A stretch of 64,000 nt of DNA, taken from contig NZ_NFJL01000019.1 in NCBI RefSeq assembly GCF_002159835.1, positions 1 to 64,000 of the forward strand. Direction: 5' to 3'. The DNA comes from Blautia sp. An249. GTDB taxonomy: Bacteria; Bacillota; Clostridia; Lachnospirales; Lachnospiraceae. Position 1 is the first letter of the stretch, and each line of letters opens with the position of its first letter. The position numbers were made by a program, and so were the translations under genes. Of this stretch, positions 9,601-16,646 are shown in pieces. The notes under the pieces were generated by a model. It saw nothing but the letters and a program-made list of their open reading frames with translations. It did no database searches and was not told the origin of the DNA.

Positions 9601-10787
9601 GCAGCCATTACTGCCAAATCCGCAAATTCATTTCCGGCCGTTTTAACAGCTTCTTCAATCCCTCCCTCTTTGAAAGCATCTGTAATTGCATTCACGCTAT
9701 CCGTGACTGTTTCAACCGTATCTTTCAAAGAACCGGAAACACTTTCATAAAATACAATTCCGAAAGTTTCCGCTGAACCTCCAAGCTGTTCAATCGCTCC
9801 TGCCAGGTTATCCTGCATGGTATCTGCTGCTGCTTTTGCAGATCCGTCACATGTCTCATAAGATTTTGTTAATTCAGACAGGCTGCCTTCTCCTTCGTTT
9901 ATCAGAGCCAGCATCCCCGAAGGAGCCTCCTGCCCATAAAGGGTTACCAGATAATTATTTTTCTGTTCATCTGTCATGCCCTCGGTTGCCTGTCTCAGCA
10001 TTCCTACCTGCTCGGAGAGGGATTTCATCTTTCCATTTGAATCATAAAAAGATATTCCCAGTTCATCCATCGCCTCAACCATATTTTTTGTAGGCTTCGA
10101 CAATCTGGACAGAGCACCTCTTAATGTGGTTCCTGCCTGACTTCCCTGAATTCCGGCGTTTGCCATAATACCAATAGCAGCGGCAGTTTCCTCCATGCTG
10201 ATTCCTGATGCCCGCGCCAACGGTGCGATATACTTCATCGCCTCACCGGTTTCCGCTACGGAGGAGTTTGTCCTATTTGCATTTTCCGCAAGGACATCCG
10301 CTACATGCCCTGCTTCTGATGCAGCAAGTCCAAATCCGCGGAGTGTTGATGCCGCAATATCAGAACTGCTTGCCAAATCTTCTCCGGAAGCCGCTGCCAA
10401 GTCCAAAAGACCGGGCATCGCATCCATAATTTCTGTTGTAGTAAAACCGGCCGCTGCCAGATTCTCCATACCTTCCGCTGCGCTGGATGCTGAGAAAGCG
10501 GTATCCGCCCCTAATTGAATTGCCTGGTCTTTTAGTTTTTGGAAGTCTTCTCCTGTTGCTCCTGAAATCGCCTGTACTCTTGACATTTGGGCTTCAAAAT
10601 CCGAACCTACTTTTATAGCTGCCGTGGCTACCCCGCCTAAAGCAGTTGCAGTTCCAGTAATCGCTCCGGTAATAGCTCCAGTAGTTACTTTAAGCCCTTT
10701 AACCGTTAAACTATTTAATTTTGACAGGCCTGTTTTTATCCCGGAATTGTCCAGGGCAGTCTCAATTATTACTTTCCCATCCGCCAT
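6666..10787 (-). CDS. Tail tape measure protein
   Basis: About 1373 aa; ATG at 10787 (MADGKVIIE) is preferred to GTG at 10796 because AGGTGAG spacing fits. The N-terminal half is a TP901-type tape measure domain: low-complexity Ala/Gly region, FEAQMSRVQAISGATGEDF, then LGADTAFSASSAAEGMENLAAAGFT and IMANAGIQGSQAGTTLRGAL. The middle has hydrophobic segments (LVGGISAAIFIYNGY, IGLIAAVVGGAIGGLALY) and long coiled-coil tracts. A 90-residue unit is tandemly duplicated (DNA 9140-9690), with a decayed third copy. The C-terminus has LDINSPSRKTRKFG, typical of tape measures. Its length should set tail length. Confidence 0.95.
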   Translation of the reverse strand: MADGKVIIETALDNSGIKTGLSKLNSLTVKGLKVTTGAITGAITGTATALGGVATAAIKVGSDFEAQMSRVQAISGATGEDFQKLKDQAIQLGADTAFSASSAAEGMENLAAAGFTTTEIMDAMPGLLDLAAASGEDLASSSDIAASTLRGFGLAASEAGHVADVLAENANRTNSSVAETGEAMKYIAPLARASGISMEETAAAIGIMANAGIQGSQAGTTLRGALSRLSKPTKNMVEAMDELGISFYDSNGKMKSLSEQVGMLRQATEGMTDEQKNNYLVTLYGQEAPSGMLALINEGEGSLSELTKSYETCDGSAKAAADTMQDNLAGAIEQLGGSAETFGIVFYESVSGSLKDTVETVTDSVNAITDAFKEGGIEEAVKTAGNEFADLAVMAAEHAPDMVDAAVDFIESFMKGISENKNKLLGAAGEIAETLAKGLTKLLPKKLRDPAEKAIEAITDAFEEGGIEGAIEAAGNEFANLAVIAAEYAPDMVDTAAEFIDAFIDGTSDNADELLEAAGVIAEALAKGLVKLLPKELQEPVEKAIEAISKSLTGGGLKKGIETTVHTFENLFDIVEEITETALPLFTDALDFAGDHLGELAGLVGGISAAIFIYNGYVKTAAAAQKIYNVAMDAYRVYVKKAAAETAILNTVTSANPIGLIAAVVGGAIGGLALYNLTLEDTISDSEAFNQKLTEEVEALEDAKKARQESVEGIESEYGYYQELWDELQGIVDQNGKIQEGYEERAAFITDTLSEATGTEIEIIDGVIQEYDKLKDSISQLIEKKREEAILSAYDDAYSEAIKKQDEAVEDVAKAYDNLREAREKEYEAQENFNAAVERGEEGLENYSKVVALARDEVKLCKDSHEKATEKLAQYQSTIANYEWAYGAVQSGSQDAILAVQALSGELQTADATSKEALGKQVNTFYTEYEKIKAAASEGAQGVNDEIVGKAEALYYLAQAEYAKAAGASQEEIDSWMNRARTAISSSGMPEAAQQEVQETANKMTETAEATKEQTAQAGKTQKDSYDSGVKSGDNSAGAEVVSQTASDIAQETENQKGNVEASGDSLGNAYSTSVSNSDVSSSVKKFTDDIIYTLKSADLAKTGAAEGKSFAEGVKNGINSSRAVTVSAAKMLGQKACEALESQNLQQKGTKEGLNFGNGLAKGIGEKNSLVKGAGHSLGNQAVRGLESRDIYGEAYNDGLNFSYGLANGIYAGESEAISAAVSVAASALAAAQNELDINSPSRKTRKFGLSYDEGLVVGMEKGQRQVEKTSTQLSSRMLSAFNMQGITERMRAIMGMNIERATRGIQSETILTRNIFPSLNTPEKEGEEIPVQLVNVFEVDGKEMERKTVKAVIKKVSSTQYAVRRSKGGNG

Positions 10788-10829
10788 TTTTCTCACCTAC
10801 CTTGTTTCTTTGCAAAGTAGGCTTGGATG

Positions 10830-10979
10830 CTACTCTTTGGTGCACCTCTGAACTCTTCCCTTTGCCGGATATTCTATCCTATTTATTTTTTTGCAACGCG
10901 GACATTTCATCTCCCCTTTTATGAATTCTGCAAAAAGAAGAGTATGTCCACATTTTTCACACTTTATTTTTTCAATCAT
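10830..10979 (-). CDS. Com-like zinc-finger protein (49 aa)
   Basis: A 49-codon gene that starts with ATG inside the end of the upstream gene (8-nt overlap). The protein reads CEKCGHTLLFAEF then EMKCPRCKKINRIEY: two CxxC knuckles spaced like the Mu Com family, where Com is a small zinc-binding RNA-binding activator of mom translation. Here there is no mom-like gene nearby; the gene lies between a Gp15-like tail chaperone and the tape measure, so its target is unknown. Assignment rests on the Cys pattern and LLF/KCPRCKxIN signature. It is easily missed because of its size. Confidence 0.75.
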   Translation of the reverse strand: MIEKIKCEKCGHTLLFAEFIKGEMKCPRCKKINRIEYPAKGRVQRCTKE

Positions 10980-11601
10980 TATCACCTGCCAACAACGCTG
11001 TTATATCTTCCCCACGAAGCAGTGCATCTTCAATTTCTCTGGCCTTTTCGTCCGGCCTTTCTCCTTTACGTTCCAGGCTGTAATATTTCTGCATGGCTTT
11101 ATAAAAAGTTCTTTCTTCTTTCGTTAAGCCTTTTTTCGTAAGATCCCTGGTTCGGTATTCCATTATTTTAGATAATTTTGTCTCGGCTCCTAAGTTTTCC
11201 AACAGTATCATAAACTTCCACCAATGCATGTTTTCCTTCTGCAGGTCAATCTGAAACTGCTGCAAAAAACCCGCATAAATTAATTCGGCATCTACATCAA
11301 AATCAAATGGCTGATTGCTGTTGATTCCTGCAACTTTTTTTGGGAATTTCTTAGATGGTTCTTCTCTTCCGCAGGCTAGGAACCAAAACCATTTTTCGAT
11401 ATGTTCTTCTGTGAAAACCCGAACTTCCGGATAAAAGCGCCGCAAAATCTTTAATAACACCTTTTGAGGAATTTCCTTTTTGCACTGATACGGCTTTAGG
11501 TTCTGATTACAAGATAAAACGGTACGAAAATCCCAGTTTATCCTGCATTTCGTACCGCCAACTTTTACAGATAAAGGAAATCTTTCTATTAACGGATTCA
11601 T
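10972..11601 (-). CDS. Gp15-family tail assembly protein
   Basis: 209 aa. The start overlaps the preceding gene (ATGA at 11598-11601). It contains INWDFRTVLS, LLKILRRFYPE, FDFDVDAELIYAGFLQQFQIDL and MHWWKFMILLENL, the conserved blocks of the bacteriophage Gp15 family. These lie between the tail tube and tape measure genes in Firmicutes siphophages and act as tail assembly chaperones. Together with the preceding 116-aa gene it occupies the place of the gpG/gpGT pair, but here the two are separate overlapping frames. No slippery frameshift was confirmed. Confidence 0.8.
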   Translation of the reverse strand: MNPLIERFPLSVKVGGTKCRINWDFRTVLSCNQNLKPYQCKKEIPQKVLLKILRRFYPEVRVFTEEHIEKWFWFLACGREEPSKKFPKKVAGINSNQPFDFDVDAELIYAGFLQQFQIDLQKENMHWWKFMILLENLGAETKLSKIMEYRTRDLTKKGLTKEERTFYKAMQKYYSLERKGERPDEKAREIEDALLRGEDITALLAGDND

Positions 11602-11948
11602 TTTTTCGAAGTCCCTTTGGAAAGATTTCCTAAGTTTCTCATAATTCCCTTATAACGTTTCTGCTGCCGCATCTGTTCGTTTACCAGACGTTCATAAGCG
11701 TCCATGCAAACTAATAAATCGTCCTCTTCTCCACAAATCTTCACGCCGGTCCCGGATCCGAATACAGAGTCAAACATTTTTTTAATTCTTTTACAAAGAT
11801 ATTCCGTTTTCTCCTTTTCGGTTTTATTTGCCTGCATATCCTGCTTAATCGAACGCATTTTTTTCAGCTCTTCAAAATAACGTTCTCTCATCTGTATATT
11901 TTTAGAATTGTAAAGAGAAAAATCTAATATAACTCCATGAATTACCAT
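11598..11948 (-). CDS. Tail assembly chaperone-like protein
   Basis: 116 aa, ATG after GGAGGGGCTTTAG. It is helical and charged, with a long KEKTEYLCKRIKKMFDSVFGSGTG segment and MDAYERLVNEQMRQQKR. It lies directly after the tail tube gene, the position of the first tail chaperone (gpG-like) in siphophages. Translation is coupled to the next gene by a 4-nt overlap. The assignment is from position and general character; no diagnostic motif. Confidence 0.65.
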   Translation of the reverse strand: MVIHGVILDFSLYNSKNIQMRERYFEELKKMRSIKQDMQANKTEKEKTEYLCKRIKKMFDSVFGSGTGVKICGEEDDLLVCMDAYERLVNEQMRQQKRYKGIMRNLGNLSKGTSKK

Positions 11949-11964
11949 CTAAAGCCCCTCCTTC

Positions 11965-12504
11965 TTATGCTGATAAACTACTGTTTGGTGTAAAAGTCTT
12001 CGTTTTGGTATCAAACTGTCCATATTCCCAGTCTGAAACCGCCAGGAGATTTCCAGATCCCTGAATCTCTCCATCGTTGTCTGAGAACTCAGATACTTCA
12101 ACGGCCACTCTTCTCTTTTTAGCTTCGTAGGTAGTCGCCTGTTCAGCTACCTGTTTCTCTAAATAGACAATTACATAGTCTGTTTCTGCATCCACACCCG
12201 TTTTTTCTTTTTCTCCAATCCCTGCGATATATTCGATGGCTTTTTCTGATCGGATTAAGTCGAACTCCAAAGGAGCCGTCCATTCATAAGATCCAATGGT
12301 CTGCGTAGCCGATTTCTGGTTCACATACCGCTTTGAAGTTGTCTGAGCTGATGGAGAATCATCCAGCTGCGTCACCCCAAAGCCCAATAATTCATACTGC
12401 GCGCTCTCTTCGCTTGAGGTAATATTTAAATAGCCTGGATGCTGCCATCTGCCAACAACTCCTGTATTTGCTGCTTCTGAAAAAATCTGTAAATTCATCT
12501 TCAT
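11965..12504 (-). CDS. Major tail (tube) protein
   Basis: 179 aa, ATG after CGGAGGTAGAAAAAT. It has the beta-rich composition of siphophage tube proteins, with LLGFGVTQLDDSPSAQTTSKRY and YEWTAPLEFDLIRSEKAIEYIAGIG. Tube proteins polymerise around the tape measure to form the tail channel. Its N-terminus MKMNLQIF/SEA carries the N-L-Q-x-F motif that is the known recognition sequence of Prp-type proteases in L27 and some phage proteins, shared here with scaffold and capsid. Cleavage after F8 is predicted, not shown. Confidence 0.85.
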   Translation of the reverse strand: MKMNLQIFSEAANTGVVGRWQHPGYLNITSSEESAQYELLGFGVTQLDDSPSAQTTSKRYVNQKSATQTIGSYEWTAPLEFDLIRSEKAIEYIAGIGEKEKTGVDAETDYVIVYLEKQVAEQATTYEAKKRRVAVEVSEFSDNDGEIQGSGNLLAVSDWEYGQFDTKTKTFTPNSSLSA

Positions 12505-12510
12505 ATTTTT

Positions 12511-12942
12511 CTACCTCCGTTTATAATAAGTAAATTGACATTGAATCCGATACTGACAGCTTGTTCCCTGATTATCGTATAAATACCCATCTGTAGTTGC
12601 ACGTATGGATTTGCTTTGCAGCTGCCCGGACAGATTGGGAAGCTTCCTTTCTTTTGTGCATTCTTCCAACCAGTCCGAAAATTTCTCATAAAATTCAGCC
12701 GTATTTAAATTTTCAATAGGTCCATACAATTCACGAGAACAAAGTGAAAATACATATTGTCGCAATGTATCTCCATTTGCAAACCTTTTCAAAATAGGTT
12801 CTGCCGGCGTGGATTCGATGCTGTACATTGTTGGATCCGCTTCTAATAGGTTCATATTTACAACTGGAAAAGTTGCCTGTTCGAATTCCTCTAGAAATGG
12901 ACACTGTTCAATAAATTCCTTCACTTTACATGCAATACTCAT
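12511..12942 (-). CDS. Neck/minor capsid protein (tail completion position)
   Basis: About 143 aa. The ATG at 12942 overlaps the TGA of the upstream gene (ATGA) and follows GCGGAGGAAAATCAAA, so the longer upstream reading is rejected. It begins MSIACKVKEFIEQCPFLEEFE and includes LFSLCSRELYG-like and YRIQCQFTYYKRR segments, the pattern of the minor capsid/tail terminator group found between minor capsid 2 and tail tube genes in A118-like phages. The likely role is head-tail joining or tail termination. Assignment is mainly positional. Confidence 0.65.
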   Translation of the reverse strand: MSIACKVKEFIEQCPFLEEFEQATFPVVNMNLLEADPTMYSIESTPAEPILKRFANGDTLRQYVFSLCSRELYGPIENLNTAEFYEKFSDWLEECTKERKLPNLSGQLQSKSIRATTDGYLYDNQGTSCQYRIQCQFTYYKRR

Positions 12943-13271
12943 TTTGATTTTCCTCCGCAATATTCTGCTGTTGCCTGAACAATCTCTTTGCCCCTGTCTA
13001 TCCACATACGCTCTGTCCATCGTGCTCCCCGCAGGCCATTCCCTTTATTTTCATACCATTGTTTTCTGGCATAGGGAGAATTGTAGGTAATGCTTCCAGG
13101 AAGCTCTGTTACATCTGTTTTTAACCTTCCTGTAAGCATGGGCACATACGGATCGGAAAGCCTTTTTATTTCGTGTGTAAAAAATCTCTGCCCTTTTCCG
13201 TTTTTATTCAGGTTCCTTTTTAAGAGTATTTTATCGGCAGGATCAAGCTTCAGTCTTACTCTTGCAGGCAT
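12939..13271 (-). CDS. Minor capsid protein (Minor_capsid_2/gp10-like)
   Basis: 110 aa. It contains LKTDVTELPGSITYNSPYARKQWYENK and RGARWTERMW, strongly like the minor capsid 2/HK97 gp10-like neck proteins of Firmicutes siphophages, which bridge head completion and tail. The gene overlaps its downstream neighbour by 4 nt and abuts the upstream gene. The length is normal for the family. Confidence 0.8.
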   Translation of the reverse strand: MPARVRLKLDPADKILLKRNLNKNGKGQRFFTHEIKRLSDPYVPMLTGRLKTDVTELPGSITYNSPYARKQWYENKGNGLRGARWTERMWIDRGKEIVQATAEYCGGKSK

Positions 13272-13676
13272 CTAATCGCCTCCTCCGATTCTGATATGCG
13301 GGGAAGTTCCAATAAAATTTTCTGTATGGTTCAAGACCATTCCCACCACTCCAGAAAACTCTTTTTTCACCTGAGATATTCCCTCTACGAAACTTTTTCC
13401 CCACTCCCCTAAAATAAAGAAATCACCGTCTTGTACCGTCCATTCTCTCACTATTCCTGAAAAAGTCTGATAACTAGAAGGCGGTACCCAGTCTTGCTGT
13501 GGAAATGGAATTCGGATTTTATATTCATTTGCACTCACCAGAGCTCCTTGTTGTATTTCTGTTTTTCTGCTGCAGTAAAACCACACATCTTCTATTTTGT
13601 GAGGAAAATAAAAAACTTTTCTTGTTTGTAAATCCGGCCTTTTGTTAAAAATAGTTATCGTTGCATTTGTTCGCAT
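13272..13676 (-). CDS. Head-tail joining/minor capsid protein (DUF6751-like)
   Basis: 134 aa, ATG at 13676 after GGTGAGGTGTC. The protein is beta-rich with ATITIFNKRPD, WFYCSRKTEIQQGALV and NEYKIRIPF, resembling the minor capsid 1/DUF6751 head-closure proteins that sit between connector and gp10-like genes. Its first 32 bp overlap the end of the preceding gene, suggesting translational coupling. Stopper or head-closure function is inferred. Confidence 0.7.
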   Translation of the reverse strand: MRTNATITIFNKRPDLQTRKVFYFPHKIEDVWFYCSRKTEIQQGALVSANEYKIRIPFPQQDWVPPSSYQTFSGIVREWTVQDGDFFILGEWGKSFVEGISQVKKEFSGVVGMVLNHTENFIGTSPHIRIGGGD

Positions 13677-14037
13677 GACACCTCACCCCTGCATATAAAA
13701 GTCCCGAATGGGCCAAATATCTCCGTATCACTCCCGATATTTCTCTGTGTAAAGAACCGGTCTCAGAAACATAGGTAACACTATAGCCATCGGTATTTTC
13801 TGACTGTATCTCCCGCCCGCCTGACTGCTGTTTCCGTTGTTCCTCCTGATACAGTATTTCTGCCACTTCACATAGGCAAAGCCATACCTGTTCCTGATGA
13901 GTTTCGGATGGATTCTGGTGTATAGCTTCTTTTAAATAACCATCCGCTTTTCTTATCATTCGCTTAAAGCTGGCAGCATCCGGGATGAGCGCTCCTCCAT
14001 ACTCATTTCTATAAAACACAAAATCCACCGGCATCAT
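13645..14037 (-). CDS. Head-tail connector-like protein
   Basis: About 130 aa starting at ATG 14037 (MMPVDFVFYRNEYGG) after GAAGGTGTTATTT; an in-frame GTG nine bases upstream is part of the Shine-Dalgarno and is rejected. The N-terminal half has ASFKRMIRKADGYLKEAI, then QVWLCLCEVAEILYQEE, an alpha-helical pattern typical of gp6/gp15-type head-tail connectors that follow the major capsid in siphophages. The C-terminus RYLAHSGLLYAGVRC is distinctive. Adaptor function is inferred from position and fold character. Confidence 0.7.
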   Translation of the reverse strand: MMPVDFVFYRNEYGGALIPDAASFKRMIRKADGYLKEAIHQNPSETHQEQVWLCLCEVAEILYQEEQRKQQSGGREIQSENTDGYSVTYVSETGSLHREISGVIRRYLAHSGLLYAGVRCHANKCNDNYF

Positions 14038-14051
14038 AAATAACACCTTCT

Positions 14052-14411
14052 TTATTCTACGATTCCCGCTGCTTTCAGCTTGGAAATCAACACATTAATA
14101 GCCGCCTTGTTGGCATTTGCCAGGGAAACTGCGCTTTGAGCCGTTGTTTTGTCATAAGCGTCTTCTGCCGCCGTTGCATCTGCTGCTGATACAGAAGACA
14201 CTGCCGCTGCCTTTTTTACTCCTCCAAGCGCCGTAGTTGTTGCTGCCGGAAGCACATAGGTTTCCCCGGTCCCTATCCCCGCTTTTATTTCCTCCCAGTT
14301 GTCTGCCATATACTGAATCGCTTCTGCAATCTGGTCTGTATCAATATCAGATACCTCACCGCTGCCTTTTATGGCAACGGCAAGATTTTTAACTGCATCT
14401 ATAACCCGCAT
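14052..14411 (-). CDS. Head fibre protein (phage fibre 2-like)
   Basis: 119 aa, ATG after AGGAGGAAAAA. The central ETYVLPAATTTALGGVKKAAAV sequence is the hallmark of phage head-fibre (phi29 gp8.5-like, Phage_fiber_2) proteins, preceded by a short helical N-terminus and followed by a helical Ala-rich C-terminus (SLANANKAAINVLISKLKAAG). Such proteins decorate the capsid. It lies directly downstream of the major capsid gene, consistent with this role. Confidence 0.78.
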   Translation of the reverse strand: MRVIDAVKNLAVAIKGSGEVSDIDTDQIAEAIQYMADNWEEIKAGIGTGETYVLPAATTTALGGVKKAAAVSSVSAADATAAEDAYDKTTAQSAVSLANANKAAINVLISKLKAAGIVE

Positions 14412-14424
14412 TTTTTCCTCCTTT

Positions 14425-15405
14425 TCAGGCGCCTGCTTTTAAGATAGCAAATGGGCATCTCTTTGTTTTATCTGTCTGAATAGAATTAATTGGGTTCGGA
14501 ATTTCCCATCCTAAACGCATAACAGCTCTCAAAGCCACCATATCCTGCTGCATTAAGTTGTAGGCGATAGAACCGTCTGTATTCTGCACAACGCCTTCTG
14601 TAAACAATTTAAACGTAATATCCTGCCGAATAGAATACACAAGCTGAGAAAAATCTCCTGAAATCATCAGCGCTTTTGATTTATCAAAAGCTCCGTTATT
14701 TGGGAAATTCATCGGAGAGCCATCCAGGCTGTATGTAGTTGCCCCCTGCATATCCGACTTAAAAATCAGCTGCCCCACATCGTCTCTCAGCCCTCTTAAC
14801 TTAGCTCTCATGGAAATATCTGCCATATGACCAGTCACAAAAAAGCCTGAATTTTCTACTTTTGCAATAACACCGTCCTCACCCATAATTTTGTCATATA
14901 AGGAGTCAGAACTTCCTAAAGTCACTTCACTTTTTGCTTTTGTAGCGGTCGTTACTAAACCATCTCTCCAGGAGGAGGGCTTATCTTCGTCAAAAAGCAC
15001 GGCGCCGTCAATTTTCTTGCCAAATGCCTCTTCGACTCGTGGCCTTACTTCTCCCCAGATGTCATAATCCGAATCATCCAATACGGCCTCTGGAATTGGA
15101 ACAATAACCGCAATTTCCTCTGCCGTAATAAATTTCTTATCCCATGCCATTTTCGTTGTCTTTTTCTGCCCGGAATCCCCGTTTACAAAATAAGCCAGCG
15201 GAAGCATGTCCAGTACTGGCATTTTATACGTCCTGCTGGACATATTCGGCAATTTTCTGCCCCTTGACAGAACGGCTGACTGCGTTACCACTCCCTGGAT
15301 AATCTCTCTGGCCCTTTCTTCCGGGATTAAAGATTCCGCCCCGGTCCTGTCAATAATATTTACATCTGTTTCAAACATCCTAAGATTCATTCTGTTTCTG
15401 TTCAT
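14425..15405 (-). CDS. Major capsid protein (HK97 fold)
   Basis: 326 aa, ATG after GGGGAGGTAAGG. Conserved HK97-type blocks are visible: LSRGRKLPNMSSRTYKMPVLD, EEIAVIVPIPEAVLDDSDYD, DGAVLFDEDKPSSW, and C-terminal SIAYNLMQQDMVALRAVMRLGWEI. The N-terminus MNRNRMNLRMF/ETD contains the same N-L-R-x-F motif as the scaffold and tube proteins, a probable Prp-type cleavage site. The first residues would then be removed after synthesis; N-terminal sequencing would settle this. Confidence 0.95.
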   Translation of the reverse strand: MNRNRMNLRMFETDVNIIDRTGAESLIPEERAREIIQGVVTQSAVLSRGRKLPNMSSRTYKMPVLDMLPLAYFVNGDSGQKKTTKMAWDKKFITAEEIAVIVPIPEAVLDDSDYDIWGEVRPRVEEAFGKKIDGAVLFDEDKPSSWRDGLVTTATKAKSEVTLGSSDSLYDKIMGEDGVIAKVENSGFFVTGHMADISMRAKLRGLRDDVGQLIFKSDMQGATTYSLDGSPMNFPNNGAFDKSKALMISGDFSQLVYSIRQDITFKLFTEGVVQNTDGSIAYNLMQQDMVALRAVMRLGWEIPNPINSIQTDKTKRCPFAILKAGA

Positions 15406-15407
15406 CC

Positions 15408-16004
15408 TTACCTCCCCGCGGCTCTTCTAATGGCCGCATTGATTGAATCATTATCATTTTCTTTTCCGGTTCCTCCGCCGGTCTGTGTGCCTGTGCTTAC
15501 CACTCGGTAAGGCTGTCCTGCAAACCGTGGATTCTCTTTTAAAAATTTTTCTGCTGCTTTCTTAAAATCAGTCTTATCGTCTACCATTTTCGATACCTTA
15601 AACATGACATAATCCAAATCTTCTGCTTTCACGCCTTTTGCACTTAAAATTTTTTCATTTTTCATCTTAGCTACTTCTTCCAGGGCATCATCTCTTTCCT
15701 GCTGCAGCTTAGCCGTATTAGGCTGACTGTTTTTTTGCCGTTCCCTGTAATCATTCAGCGCCTGCTGTACCTGTTCCTGAGTCATTCCCTGCTGCTGAAA
15801 ATAAGATTTTAATGCTGCCTGTTCCGCTCTGTGGGCTCTTGCATTTGCGATTTCTTCTGCCTGTTCAAAGCTGAACGTCGCCTGATTTCCACCGGCATTC
15901 CCTCCCTGGCTGCCGTTGCCAGTTCCTGCGTTTCCTCCCTGCCCGCCGGCAGTTCCGGCTCCTGCGCCGTCTTCAAATAGCCTTAAATTCATTCTGTCTT
16001 TCAT
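15408..16004 (-). CDS. Capsid scaffold protein (DUF4355-like)
   Basis: About 198 aa. ATG at 16004 (MKDRMNLRLFEDG) is chosen because GGAGGGATTGAAA precedes it; an upstream ATG overlaps the Shine-Dalgarno itself. After a Gly/Ala-rich linker there is a long coiled coil (FEQAEEIANARAHRAEQAAL, QQERDDALEEVAKMKNEKIL) and a C-terminal SINAAIRRAAGR basic helix, which is normal for phage scaffolds that bind the capsid protein. The N-terminal MNLRLF motif matches Prp targets. It directly precedes the major capsid gene. Confidence 0.88.
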   Translation of the reverse strand: MKDRMNLRLFEDGAGAGTAGGQGGNAGTGNGSQGGNAGGNQATFSFEQAEEIANARAHRAEQAALKSYFQQQGMTQEQVQQALNDYRERQKNSQPNTAKLQQERDDALEEVAKMKNEKILSAKGVKAEDLDYVMFKVSKMVDDKTDFKKAAEKFLKENPRFAGQPYRVVSTGTQTGGGTGKENDNDSINAAIRRAAGR

Positions 16005-16059
16005 TTTCAATCCCTCCATTTATGAGTGTTTTTCCGATGCTTTTTTCTGTCATCACGTT

Positions 16060-16098
16060 TCGGACATAAAAATAAGACGCTTCACCCCGCGTCCCATA
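16060..16098 (-). terminator. Hairpin with T-rich tail between prp-like and scaffold genes
   Basis: On the minus strand GACGC, a GGGGTGAA loop and GCGTC are followed by TTATTTTTATG. It lies in the 120-bp gap between the Prp-like gene and scaffold and might set transcript levels before the highly expressed capsid genes. The stem is short, so partial termination or an RNA processing site is also possible. Confidence 0.45.
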
Positions 16099-16122
16099 GG
16101 GAGATACCGGATCACCGCCTTT

Positions 16123-16395
16123 CTATCCTCTTTCAATCTTTATGCTGTTTGGATATTGATTTGCTATGTCTTCAATAGCGATTACCATTGCCTGAAAAAG
16201 TTCGCTGCTGCAACACTCCTTCTTTATGTCCCGGATTTCCAAATGGCCATCCTTACGGATCACTTCTCCCCAGTTCCTGTCTTCCACAAAATTTGCCACC
16301 ATTTGACTAACAGCTGAAATTCCGTGACAGACCACAGGATTCTCTGCATGCCCGTCAAAAATCACTCCATTTTCTTTGTAAGTAATTGTAGTCAT
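16123..16395 (-). CDS. prp: Phage-encoded ribosomal-processing-type cysteine protease (Prp family)
   Basis: 90 aa from ATG 16395, preceded by AAAGGAGAGCCT. The sequence carries the Prp signature: GHAENPVVCHGISAVSQ, with catalytic His16 and Cys23, then DGHLEIRD and a C-terminal LFQAMVIAIEDIANQYPNSIKIE helix/strand pair. The His-Cys spacing (7) is shorter than in the cellular enzyme as I know it (about 12), so this may be a phage subfamily. In Staphylococcus Prp cleaves the N-terminus of L27 at a NLQFF motif and also phage 80alpha capsid and scaffold. Here the gene lies just upstream of scaffold and capsid genes that start with NLRLF and NLRMF, so self-encoded maturation of these proteins is the obvious inference. 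Confidence 0.82.
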   Translation of the reverse strand: MTTITYKENGVIFDGHAENPVVCHGISAVSQMVANFVEDRNWGEVIRKDGHLEIRDIKKECCSSELFQAMVIAIEDIANQYPNSIKIERG

Positions 16396-16469
16396 AGGCT
16401 CTCCTTTCTTAAAAATGGGTATAAAAATACCACTCATCCTCAAAAGAATGAATGGTCTTTCATTAATCA

Positions 16470-16646
16470 TTAATAGTTGTGCCACTGACACTTTCTGCAA
16501 ATGTCTTTCCAATTTATCTTTCTTTTATATTCATCCGGAAGAGAAGATTCAACAAGCATGCCATCAACGACATCCCTGTTTTCAATACAGTCAATATCTT
16601 CTATCTTTCTGTCTACCAAAGGACAGAATACCCACCTGTCATCCAT
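16470..16646 (-). CDS. Small cysteine-containing phage protein (58 aa)
   Basis: ATG at 16646 lies within the end of the minor capsid gene (overlap 8 nt). The 58-aa product has WVFCP at residues 5-9, EDIDCIE around 20, and a terminal DICRKCQWHNY; four cysteines (8, 20, 50, 53) could bind a metal. Small proteins of this look sit between minor capsid and scaffold genes in related prophages. Function unknown. The gap on either side is otherwise empty, which supports it being real. Confidence 0.65.
   Translation of the reverse strand: MDDRWVFCPLVDRKIEDIDCIENRDVVDGMLVESSLPDEYKRKINWKDICRKCQWHNY

Noticed and set aside
9268-9750. 160-codon plus-strand frame opposite the tape measure
   Set aside because: Mirror of the Ala/Glu-rich tape measure codons; no ribosome site and antisense to a certain gene.
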